Source: Posidonia oceanica (Eukaryota > Streptophyta > Magnoliopsida > Alismatales > Posidoniaceae). Taken from it: a stretch of 64,000 nucleotides of DNA. The notes below the pieces were generated by a model. It worked only from the letters and a program-made list of their open reading frames with translations, had not been told where the DNA came from and did no database searches. Position 1 is the first letter of the stretch; each line of letters begins with the position of its first letter. Of this stretch, positions 48,353 to 56,983 are shown piece by piece. Location of the stretch: assembly GCA_037176725.1 (NCBI GenBank), contig JAZBRS010000023.1, positions 31,057,001 to 31,121,000 on the forward strand, read 5' to 3'. A program made the translations under genes and the position numbers.

Positions 48353-50644
48353 CCTGAATTCCGGCCCTATGACGACGACCTAGAAGGTCCCAATCTGCAT
48401 GTCGAGGAAGAAACGGAGACTATTAACCTCGGCACAGCCGAAGAAACCAAAGAAGTTCGCATCAGTGCCCTGCTATCACCACAAGCCAGAGTAGGGTTCA
48501 TTGCATTCCTGAGGGAATATGCGGATGTCTTCGCCTGGACTTATGAAGACATGGTCGGCCTGGATGTCGAAATAGTGGTCCATAACTTGCCCTTGAAGCC
48601 AGATGCCAAGCCAGTAAAGCAGAAACTGAGAAGATGGCGACCACAGTGGCTGCTCATGATCAAGGAAGAAATAATGAAGCAGCTTGATGTTAGCTTTTTA
48701 AAGGTCGTCCTTTACCCTGAATGGCTTGCAAACATCGTCCCAGTGCCCAAGAAGGACGGTCGGATCCGAGTATGTATCGACTACAGGGACCTGAACAAGG
48801 CGAGTCCTAAGGACGACTTCCCATTGCCTCACATTGACGTCCTGGTCGACAATACCGCAGGCCACAAGATGCTATCCTTTATGGACGGCTTCTCCGGCTA
48901 TAATCAGATCAAGATGGCAGAAGAAGACATGGAAAAAACTTCGTTCATCACCCCCTGGGGGGTCTTCTGTTATCAGGTTATGCCATTTGGGTTGAAGAAT
49001 GCTGGCGCAACATATCAGAGGGCCATGACCACACTTTTCTACGACCTCATGCACCAAGAAGTGGAGGTCTATGTAGACGACATGATCGCAAAGACCAAAG
49101 AGCCTGAGGATCACCTTGCTTGCCTAAAGAAGCTCTTTGACCGCCTGAGGAAATACAGACTGAGGCTTAACCCCAATAAGTGCGTATTTGGAGTTTCATC
49201 TGGCAAGCTGCTCGGCTACATTGTTAGCCAAAGGGGGATTGAAGTGGACCCGATGAAAGCTAAAGCCATCGTGGAGATGCCACCCCCTAGAACCGAGAAG
49301 GAGGTTCGAGGCCTACTTGGGCGTTTACAGTACATCAGCCGCTTCATTGCACAGCTTACGCCCATCTGCGAGCCCATCTTCAAACTCCTGAGGAAGAATG
49401 CGCAAATCGACTGGAATGAAGAATGTCAAGCCGCATTTGAGAAGATCAAGCAGCTGCTGGTCAAACCCCCTGTCTTGGTCCCTCCCACACCAGGAAGACC
49501 TCTGCTCCTCTATCTCTCAACCACACAGCATTCCATGGGTGTCGTCCTGGGCCAACACGACGAATCTGGCAAGAAGGAGCGCGCCATCTACTACCTGAGC
49601 AAAAAGTTCAATGAATGTGAAGCTAGGTACAGCATGATGGAGAAAACCTGTTTATCCCTTGTCTGGGCCGCACAGAAACTGAGACACTATATGATGGCAT
49701 ACCCGGTTCAGCTTTTGTGCCGTCATGATCCCATCAAGTTCCTCTTCCAAAAGCCGGCCCTGGTGGGCAGATGTGTCAAGTGGCAGGTGTTGTTGTCCCA
49801 ATATGATATCACTTTTGTCACACAGAGATCGATGAAGGGCCAGGCTATGGCGGATCACCTTGCAGATTTCCCTCTGCCTGAATATCAACCCCTCCAGACG
49901 CAGTTCCCTGACGAGGACATTCTTTTTGCAACGGAGGACTCAGAAGAGAAAGACCCTGAAGAGCAAGAGCAGTGGCGGCTGTACTTCGACGGCGCCGTCA
50001 ATAAGAAGGGTCGGGGCATAGGCGCAGTGCTGACCACACCTCATGGACAGATGATTCCTTTTGCGAGGAAGTTGACTTTCGCATGCACGAACAATGAAGT
50101 AGAATACGAAGCATGCATCCTGGGTTTGAAAGTCGCCCTCGAGCACAAAGCACAGAAGTTGCACGTGCACGGTGATGCCATGTTGGTGATCTCTCAGGTG
50201 AATGGCGACTGGAAGACAAAAGACCCCAAGCTCGTGCCATATCACGAATGTCTGCTGAGGCTAATAGAAGAGTTCAAGAGCATTGATTTCACATACATGA
50301 ACAGGGCAAAGAATGCGTATGCAGACGCATTAGCGACCCTGGCTTCTTGGCTCAGCATACCAGAGAATAGCATGGTGGATGTGTCAGTCACCTGCATTGA
50401 GGAGCCTGCCCATTGCATGAATATAGAGGAAGCAGATCCGACAGCGGAGCAGCCATGGTATCATGATATCAAAGCATTCTTGGAGTCCGACAGCCTCCCA
50501 TCTGGCACCACTGCAGAAGATAAGAGAACTTTGGCGCGTCTGGCATCAAAGTATGTACTGGGAGCTGGGCAGTTATACAGAAGATCGTACAATCAGATGC
50601 TATTACGCTGCTTGGACAAACCTGAGGCTGACACCTTACCTTAA
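48353..50644 (+). CDS. pol: Reverse transcriptase, degenerate RNase H and archaeal-type RNase H of element C
   Basis: Open from just after the TAG at 48350 and in the same frame as gag-pro; the first ATG inside is at 48551. RT motifs: VPKKDGRIRVCIDYRDLNKA (about 48740), FMDGFSGYNQIKM (catalytic Asp), PFGLKNAGATYQ, YVDDMIAK (about 49070). RNase H 1 (about 49400-49900) has LYLSTTQHSMG with no catalytic Asp. The archaeal-type RNase H (about 49970-50350) keeps D (LYFDGAV), E (NNEVEYEACIL), D (HGDAMLVIS) and D (YADALATLA). It copies element RNA into DNA. The frame ends at TAA 50642-50644, created by a CCTTA duplication (50634-50638 and 50639-50643), so integrase is cut off. Confidence 0.9.
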   Translation, partial: PEFRPYDDDLEGPNLHVEEETETINLGTAEETKEVRISALLSPQARVGFIAFLREYADVFAWTYEDMVGLDVEIVVHNLPLKPDAKPVKQKLRRWRPQWLLMIKEEIMKQLDVSFLKVVLYPEWLANIVPVPKKDGRIRVCIDYRDLNKASPKDDFPLPHIDVLVDNTAGHKMLSFMDGFSGYNQIKMAEEDMEKTSFITPWGVFCYQVMPFGLKNAGATYQRAMTTLFYDLMHQEVEVYVDDMIAKTKEPEDHLACLKKLFDRLRKYRLRLNPNKCVFGVSSGKLLGYIVSQRGIEVDPMKAKAIVEMPPPRTEKEVRGLLGRLQYISRFIAQLTPICEPIFKLLRKNAQIDWNEECQAAFEKIKQLLVKPPVLVPPTPGRPLLLYLSTTQHSMGVVLGQHDESGKKERAIYYLSKKFNECEARYSMMEKTCLSLVWAAQKLRHYMMAYPVQLLCRHDPIKFLFQKPALVGRCVKWQVLLSQYDITFVTQRSMKGQAMADHLADFPLPEYQPLQTQFPDEDILFATEDSEEKDPEEQEQWRLYFDGAVNKKGRGIGAVLTTPHGQMIPFARKLTFACTNNEVEYEACILGLKVALEHKAQKLHVHGDAMLVISQVNGDWKTKDPKLVPYHECLLRLIEEFKSIDFTYMNRAKNAYADALATLASWLSIPENSMVDVSVTCIEEPAHCMNIEEADPTAEQPWYHDIKAFLESDSLPSGTTAEDKRTLARLASKYVLGAGQLYRRSYNQMLLRCLDKPEADTLP

Positions 50645-51702
50645 TGCTTCAAGTGCATGCAGGGACCTGTGGCCCGCACATGAACGGTGTCCTCTTAGCC
50701 AAGAAGATCATGCTCCAAGGATATTTCTGGCAGACCATGGAAGCAGACTGCTGCCGTTTCGTGCGTAAATGCCACAACTGTCAGATCCATAGCAATTTCA
50801 TCAAGGCTCCCCCTCATCAGCTGCACAACATGTCCTCGCCATGGCCTTTCTCCACCTGGGGGATCGATGTCATTGGCGCAATACACCCTGCTGCTTCAAA
50901 CGGCCATCGCTTCATCATGGTGGCAATAGACTACTTCACTAAGTGGGTGGAAGCAGCTTCTTACAGGACAGTCACCGCAATGGCAACTAAAAAGTTCATC
51001 AGGAACAACATCGTTGTCCGGTACGGGGTCCCTCACTCCATCATCTCTGATAATGGCACGAACTTCATTGCCAAAAGAACTGAGGAGTTCCTACAGAGTT
51101 TCAAGATCAAGCATCATCGCTCCTCACCATACCGGCCTCAGATGAATGGAGCAGTGGAGTCTGCTAACAAGAATATCATCAAAATCATGAAGAAAATGGC
51201 GGAAACCCACGAGGACTGGCACGATCAGCTCCCGTATGCACTCTGGGCGTACAGGACATCAATCCGGACCTCGACAGGAGCCACCCCGTACTCGCTGGTG
51301 TACGGCGTGGAAGCGGTATTGCCTGTTGAAGTGGAGATCCCCTCACTGCGGATCTTGCGAGAAGTTGAGTTGGAAGAGGCAGAATGGGTCGAAGACCGCT
51401 GCGTCCAACTGAACCTGATTGATGAGCACAGACTACAAGCCATGCATAACGCTCGCTGTTACCAGAAGCGAATGGCTAGAGCATTCCTGAAGAAAGTCCG
51501 GCCCAGAAGTTTCCAGCCTGGAGATCTTGTTCTGCGCGCCATCCATCTACCGGACGGTCGAGGCAAATTCCGACCTAACTGGCGCGGCCCCTTTGTAGTT
51601 AAACAGATCTTCTCAGGCGGCGCAGTAACTCTTGAGGACATGGACCAGGTCGAGCAGTCCGAGCCGGTCAACATGTGCTACCTCAAGAAGTACTATCAGT
51701 AG
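50644..51702 (+). CDS. int: Integrase of Tat element C (separated by frameshift)
   Basis: The frame begins MLQVHAGTCGPHMNG, one base overlapping the upstream stop, and ends KKYYQ at 51702. Zinc-binding His/Cys: HAGTCGPH and CRFVRKCHNC. The rve catalytic core has D in WGIDVIGAIH, D in IISDNGTNFIAK and E in NGAVESANKN. The C-terminal region has TPYSLVYGVEAVLPVE and KFRPNWRGPFVVK, typical of gypsy integrases, with no chromodomain, as expected for Tat. About 352 residues, continuous and undamaged. The His/Cys region actually starts upstream in the preceding frame (YRRSYNQMLLRCL). Inserts element DNA with 5-bp duplications. Confidence 0.92.
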   Translation: MLQVHAGTCGPHMNGVLLAKKIMLQGYFWQTMEADCCRFVRKCHNCQIHSNFIKAPPHQLHNMSSPWPFSTWGIDVIGAIHPAASNGHRFIMVAIDYFTKWVEAASYRTVTAMATKKFIRNNIVVRYGVPHSIISDNGTNFIAKRTEEFLQSFKIKHHRSSPYRPQMNGAVESANKNIIKIMKKMAETHEDWHDQLPYALWAYRTSIRTSTGATPYSLVYGVEAVLPVEVEIPSLRILREVELEEAEWVEDRCVQLNLIDEHRLQAMHNARCYQKRMARAFLKKVRPRSFQPGDLVLRAIHLPDGRGKFRPNWRGPFVVKQIFSGGAVTLEDMDQVEQSEPVNMCYLKKYYQ

Positions 51703-53043
51703 CTGGGAGTAGCCATTGCGGATTCTTCCTCCCATTTGTCATGTTCTCGCCATTCGCATATCTTTGTATCTCTTTTCGCCCTATCTCCTCCGTACTTCAC
51801 TTCACCCGCACTCTTGCATTTCCCGACATCGCAACACTCCCATGCATTCCTCTGCTCATCCCATTCACATCTCTTATCAAATCATACATTGCATTCTGCC
51901 CGGTGATGAAAACCGGGGATGCTTGCCTGCTGCGAAAGGAGTCTCCCGACCTCACCCGATGCTACTTAGATGTCTTGACTAGTGAGGGAGCCACCACTCA
52001 ATGAGAGCGGGCGAAGTGCCCAAACCCCTAAGGACTTACATCCTTTAGAAGAGTGCTAGGCGTTAGTCGGAAAGCAGTACATATCCCAGCCTAGAAGTGC
52101 AAAAAAAAAGAGAGAAAGAGAAAGCCAAAAGCCTGTACCCGAAAGACCCTAACACCCATCTCCCCTAGGGGGAGGGGACAGCGGAAACCTGCAAGCCAAA
52201 AAAAGAAAGGAAAAAAAGAGGAACAAAAAAGAAGGAGAAGAAGAAGAAAAAAACAAGAGGAGAATGATAGAAAAGAAAAGGGAGAAAAGGGGAAAGGCCC
52301 CATTCCCGCAAAAAACAAAAAAGGAAAAAAAAGAAGAAGAAGAGAATAAAGGCAAGCAGCGTAACCCCGCACCTCTCACCTACCCCAGAAAAGAGTCAAA
52401 GCCCGGATCAGGTCCTCCTCGCTTCCAAAATAGGAGTGAGGAGAGTTCTGCACACCGACATTAAAAAAAAAGAAAGAAGAAAGAGGTAGGAGTGAGTGTA
52501 AGTCCTTGAGAGTTTGACATGGAGCCCGTCTTCTCTACACCACCACCAAACATCACCAACACCCCTTCCTCGAGTGCCACCAACAAGTTAGGAGTCTGAG
52601 TAGAGTCCGGTGAGTTAAGGACCGCTCCCTTTCCATACAGCAGGCACCAAAGCACCCCGATACTGAGGGCAAACTACACCAAATCACACGCATCTGCATT
52701 TTCCAATCATCTCCACCCTCTTTGATCATCCTACTCCGCAAAGGCTTACCCCAACGCCGAGACAGTACCTCTACATAGCATGCGTTGGCACCGTCAGGCT
52801 GCGACAACCCGGGGTTCTCGACAGCCCCCGCCACATCAACAGAATGCCCTTATGCTTATGCATGTTCAATTGCCATAGTCTGAATGTTTACTGCTAAATG
52901 TGCTGCACTGTTTTTACCAGTTTCAGAATCTGCTTTCCTATGATGGTTTTGTGCCTATATGAGTTCTGATAATTCGCAGTCTTGGCAACAGGTATCTGAA
53001 GACTCTTGTAGCAGCCGTCTGCCCACATCCTGCAATCTGTGCA
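51703..53043 (+). other. Spacer between integrase and the DUF7745-like ORF in element C
   Basis: Contains the block conserved with A (51898-52015), a strongly purine-rich stretch (52093-52350, runs of A/G up to about 50 bases) and a C/T-to-AG transition at 52905-52921 (TTTTTACCAG) that could act as a splice acceptor. No ORF with homology. A polypurine tract here is oddly far from any LTR. Confidence 0.55.
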
Positions 53044-54246
53044 ATGGGTTTCCCCACTCTGGTGACCCCGGCACACTGCTCTGAGATCCTACGAGAATGG
53101 ATCGGCAAGCTTACAAAAGATGACTGTGAGAAGCTGCGCCTGTGGGGCATTCCGACCAAACTGCTAAAGACTGCTGATGTAGAGGTGAGTCGCCATCTTC
53201 TGTGTGCTGCTGCGCGATTCTGGAAACCGGCACACCATGTCTTCCGTTTCGGTAGAACTGAACTGACACCTACACTGGAAGAAGTGCGTCGAATCTGTGG
53301 CTTTTCCAAGATCTTGGGGCCGCCCATCTTCATGAGGCGTGACGGATACATGACAGTCCTGAAACAGCTGACCGGCCTCTCTACCCAAGGTTGCCAGCAG
53401 AAGCTGATTTGTACTAGCGGGCCCACGCCTCTGCTTCGCCTAGCGTACTTTGATGATATTGTGGAAAAGCGCACTGAACTCGGAGACGAGCTGTGGCTCC
53501 GAGGGTTTGTCACCCGTTTCCTAGGCGAGCTGGTCTTTACTCATGGCAAGGTAACAGTGACCGTCGAGATTGCTGAAATAGCACTCGCCGTGGTGACTTG
53601 CCAGATAGACCTAGCACCGGTTGTCTTGGCAGAAACTTACCGCGGTCTGGACCGCATCTCGCATCGCTGCCGCCACTTTCATGGTTGCGGATCATTCATT
53701 CAGGTCTGGCTAGCGGCGCACACTGAGATAGACCTTCTGCGCCCCCAAGTGCATGCTTTCGAGGCCTACTGCAGTAGCGGCCATGCCGAGGCAGTCAAGA
53801 GCGTCAAGGAAGAATATGAAAGGCTATCGGGGCTGACAGACGACACAGTCACATGGCGCATCATTCCTTCTGCAGCCGAAGCATTCACTGTCTTCTTCAA
53901 TACGCGCGACATGCGCTTGGTTGTGCTACCAGGATTTACTGCGGGTGTAGAATATCACCCTATCAGGGTCATGCGCCAGTTCGGCTTCCAGCAGGGCGCC
54001 TTTGTCGACAGCACAGCGCCTAAGCTCCTTCAAGAATATCCCCTCAGTGCAACTGCCCCCACGAAGGAGCTGGCCAACCTGATGCAGCATGGGGTGCGAT
54101 CAACAGACATCGCTGCAATAAGAGGTGTAGGGTGTACCCCTGAGTACATCACTGAAGTGCAGGACCTCTGGCCCATTGACGAAGTCCCGCCAAGCGGTCC
54201 CTTGTTCCCTGACTCTGGAAGATTAAAGAAGGCCCGAATCAGCTAG
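53044..54246 (+). CDS. DUF7745/plant-mobile-domain-like protein downstream of integrase
   Basis: Intact ORF of 400 residues starting MGFPTLVTPAHC. Family-like blocks: residues 51-80 (HLLCAAARFW, VFRFGRTELTPTLEE), 152-163 (LRGFVTRFLGEL), 190-222 (LAPVVLAETYRGL, RHFHGCGSFIQVW), 283-315 (VFFNTRDMRLVVLPGF, GVEYHPIRVMRQFG). These resemble DUF7745, related to the plant mobile domain and known from ORF1 of Ogre elements, where it lies upstream of gag. No catalytic motif, signal peptide or membrane segment is seen, so the function is unknown. A carries the same ORF in the same place, so it belongs to the element. Lying about 1.3 kb after integrase, it probably needs a spliced or separate mRNA. The family match was made by eye. 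Confidence 0.75.
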   Translation: MGFPTLVTPAHCSEILREWIGKLTKDDCEKLRLWGIPTKLLKTADVEVSRHLLCAAARFWKPAHHVFRFGRTELTPTLEEVRRICGFSKILGPPIFMRRDGYMTVLKQLTGLSTQGCQQKLICTSGPTPLLRLAYFDDIVEKRTELGDELWLRGFVTRFLGELVFTHGKVTVTVEIAEIALAVVTCQIDLAPVVLAETYRGLDRISHRCRHFHGCGSFIQVWLAAHTEIDLLRPQVHAFEAYCSSGHAEAVKSVKEEYERLSGLTDDTVTWRIIPSAAEAFTVFFNTRDMRLVVLPGFTAGVEYHPIRVMRQFGFQQGAFVDSTAPKLLQEYPLSATAPTKELANLMQHGVRSTDIAAIRGVGCTPEYITEVQDLWPIDEVPPSGPLFPDSGRLKKARIS

Positions 54247-54627
54247 AGCCATCATGCAGCTGTCATTCTGTCTTCCTTTCAAGTTGTTCTGTGCTTTTTG
54301 GCCTGACACAGGCATGTAACCAACAATTCTATCAATGCAAAACTGTTTTGCACTGGCTGTTCACATTTCAAGGCTAATCATGCATTCCATGCTCCTCGTC
54401 GCTCACATCCGGAGGCCCCTTGGCCCGACTGATTGCTCGCATGACGCGGGAAAGTCCTCAGCAAACGACCCAGGCTCCAGGACCTCTGCGAACCCGCGCC
54501 GTCCGACCTGCCACCAGACATCCCCGGCTGAGTCTCCTTTGGGCTGGTACCCCAAACTACTCGTCCGACAAACACGTCAGTTTTGTCCACCCTTCGCTTT
54601 TCTCGATGCCAGGGACGTTTCGACCAA
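54247..54627 (+). other. Region after the DUF7745-like ORF, shared with A
   Basis: Includes GGCATGTAACCAA and a GGGCTGGTACCCCAAACTACTC block also found in A at about 34770 and 34992. A short frame from 54420 (MARLIARMTRES) is not conserved convincingly in A, so I do not call a gene. Confidence 0.5.
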
Positions 54628-54654
54628 CCCCTGGTATCATCCTGATACCAGGGG
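54628..54654. other. Hairpin, perfect 12-bp arms around TCC (element C copy)
   Basis: Arms CCCCTGGTATCA and TGATACCAGGGG around TCC pair perfectly. Compared with the copy at 35078-35104, one G on the left and one C on the right are both changed, keeping that pair. Confidence 0.8.
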
Positions 54655-54711
54655 CATCTTTTCAGACGCCCCGCGGTATCTCACCCTTATCTCATTCCCT
54701 CTTTGCCGGCC

Positions 54712-54803
54712 GATAAGTCCGATATCTTATCACCTTTCCCAATCAATCAATCTCATCATTATCTCATCTCCTCTTTGCCGGCCGATAAGTCCGATATCTT
54801 ATC
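54712..54803 (+). repeat. Two GATAAG/CTTATC units in element C
   Basis: Cores at 54712-54731 and 54784-54803, identical to those tandemly repeated in A at 35211-35427, here about 72 bp apart with TCATCATTATCTCATC sequence between. A reduced version of the A array. Confidence 0.85.
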
Positions 54804-54824
54804 ACCTTTTTCAATCAAGCTCTC

Positions 54825-55345
54825 ATCATTACCTCACCCCCTTCTTTAGCATTAGCTCTCATCATTACCTCACCCCCCTTCTTTAGCATTAGCTCTCATC
54901 ATTACCTCATCTCCCTTCTTTAGCATTAGTTCTCATCATGACCTCACCGCCCTTCTTTAGCAATAGCTCTCATCATTACCTCATCTCCCTTCTTTAGCAT
55001 TAGTTCTCATCATTACCTCATCCCCCTTCTTTAGCATTAGTTCTCATCATTACCTCATCCCCCTTTCTTTAGTATTAGTTCTCATCATTACCTCATCCCC
55101 CTTCTTTAGCATTGGTTCTCATCATTACCTCATCCCCCTTCTTTAGCATTAGTTCTCATCATTACCTCATCTCCCTTCTTTAGCATTAGTTCTCATCATT
55201 ACCTTGTCCCCCTTCTTTAGCATTAGCTCTCATCATTACCTCATCCCCCTTCTTTAGCATTAGCTCTCATCATTACCTCACCCCCCTTCTTTAGCAATAA
55301 CTCTCATCATTACCTCATCTCCCTCTTTAGAAGTAGCTTCTCATC
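54825..55345 (+). repeat. About 37-38 bp tandem array (TCTCATCATTACCTCATCCC type)
   Basis: About 14 units of CTCATCATTACCTCA(T/C)CCCC followed by CTTCTTTAGCATTAG. Units differ by few bases, so amplification is recent. Absent from A, which has GATAAG units at this place. Confidence 0.9.
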
Positions 55346-55356
55346 ATGATCTCATC

Positions 55357-55445
55357 CCCTCTTATCAAGCAATCAAGCACTCAGCAATCAATCATTCAGC
55401 AATCAATCACTCAACAACCAATCACTCATCACTTGATCATTCATC
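55357..55445 (+). repeat. Imperfect AATCAATCACTCA repeat
   Basis: Short units of ATCAATCACTCAGCA and variants lead into the next array. A remnant is seen in A as AATCAATCAATCA at about 35428-35440. Confidence 0.7.
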
Positions 55446-55448
55446 AAT

Positions 55449-56612
55449 CAAGCACCCTTAGGCTGATATCCTAAACTATCAACAATCAAGCACTCTCAGG
55501 CTGATATCCTAAACTATCTACTCCCAGGCTGATATCCTAAACTATCTATTCTCAGGCTGATATTCCTAAACTATCGATCCAGGCTGATATCCTAAACTAT
55601 CTATTCTCAGGCTGATATTCCTAAACTATCTATCTTCTGGCCGATCTATGGTTGGTCCGCAGTTGTGTTATACGGCTGACATCCAGTAACTGTCCCTCGC
55701 AATGCCGCTAGGCTGATAACCTAAACTATCGATCTAGGCTGATAACCTAAACTATCTAGGCTGATATCCTAAACTATCTATCCAGGCTGATATCCTAAAC
55801 TATCCGGCATCTGCGTTATACGGCTGACATCCAGTAACTGTCCCTCGTAATTGCCCTCTCCAGTTGATAGGACTGTAAACTATCTATCTAGGCTGATGTC
55901 CTAAACTATCTAGGCTGATATCCTAAACTATCGATCTAGGCTGATAACCTAAACTATCGATCTAGGCTGATATCCTAAACTATCTATGGCAATTACGTTA
56001 TACGGCTGATATCCAGTAACTATCCCTTGCAATTGCTCTTTCCAGTTGATAGGACTGTAAACTATCGCTAGGCTGATAACCTAAACTATCGATCTAGGCT
56101 GATAACCTAAACTATCTATCTAGGCTGATATCCTAAACTATCTATCGCAATTGCATTATACGGCTGACATCCAGTAACTGTCCCTCGCAATGCCGCTAGG
56201 CTGATAACCTAAACTATCGATCTAGGCTGATAACCTAAACTATCTAGGCTGATATCCTAAACTATCTATCTAGGCTGATATCCTAAACTATCCGGCACTT
56301 GCGTTATACGGCTGATATCCAGTAACTATCCCTCATGGTTTGCCCTTTCCAGTTGATAGGACTGTAAACTATCTATCTAGGCTGATATCCTAAACTATCG
56401 CTAGGCTGATAACCTAGACTATCGATCTAGGCTGATATCCTAAACTATCTATGGCAACCATGTTATACGGCTGATATCCAGTAACTATCACTCACAACTG
56501 CGCATTCCGGTTGATAGGACCGTAAATTATCGCTCCGGTTGATAGGACCGTAAACTATCGCCCTCGGCTGATGATCCGAAACTCATCCGGTCGATAAGTC
56601 CGACAACTTATC
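55449..56612 (+). repeat. Field of short inverted-arm units in element C
   Basis: Main unit: AGGCTGATATCCTAAACTATC or AGGCTGATAACCTAAACTATC, 20-25 bp, more than 25 copies. Interspersed are GGCTGATATCCAGTAACTATC, its variant GGCTGACATCCAGTAACTGTC (55678, 55825, 56165), GTTGATAGGACTGTAAACTATC, GCTGATGATCCGAAACTCATC (near 56570) and a GATAAG..CTTATC unit with a new loop (56593-56612). A higher order of about 180-300 bp is marked by GTTATACGGCTGA. Confidence 0.9.
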
Positions 56613-56983
56613 ACCTCCCCGCGCGACTTCGTCCCAAAAGACGAAGCCCCGCATCCTTCTGCGTTCGGGAAAAGGTACACCTCTCCCGTCACGCCTTGGT
56701 GGCTTTGGCTATCCTTCTTTTCGTGGCAGGTCTGGACCTCCCGTCAAGCTCTGAGGTGCACCGCAATGTCCCTCTTCAGCATCGTCAGCATCACCAGCGT
56801 CACCCGCGTCGCTTCGGTCCCCCCATCGGTACTAACTCTAGCACTAACTTTTGCATTGCATCCGCATTAGCATGCATTGCATACAGTGCATTTCATCCAT
56901 TTGCACCTGCATTTTGCACTGCGGCAACGATCCACGATGTTCGGCGCATCCGCTTCCGGTTGATAGGACCGTAAACTATCACT
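56613..56983 (+). other. Last part of the element C 3' region, up to the LTR
   Basis: Mostly single-copy. A small hairpin CTTCGTC/GACGAAG is at 56627-56646. The short frame from 56696 has no similarity I recognise. It ends with one GTTGATAGGACCGTAAACTATC unit directly abutting the LTR. No polypurine tract precedes the LTR. Confidence 0.6.

Noticed and set aside
48353..51702. Possible endogenous pararetrovirus reverse transcriptase
   Set aside because: An integrase with HHCC and DDE motifs, long LTRs, a tRNA-Arg-type primer site and dual RNase H identify a Tat LTR retrotransposon; no movement or coat protein is present.
54825..56612. Regularly spaced repeats reminiscent of a CRISPR array
   Set aside because: The units are directly contiguous or have related spacers, lie in a plant retrotransposon 3' region, and there are no cas genes.
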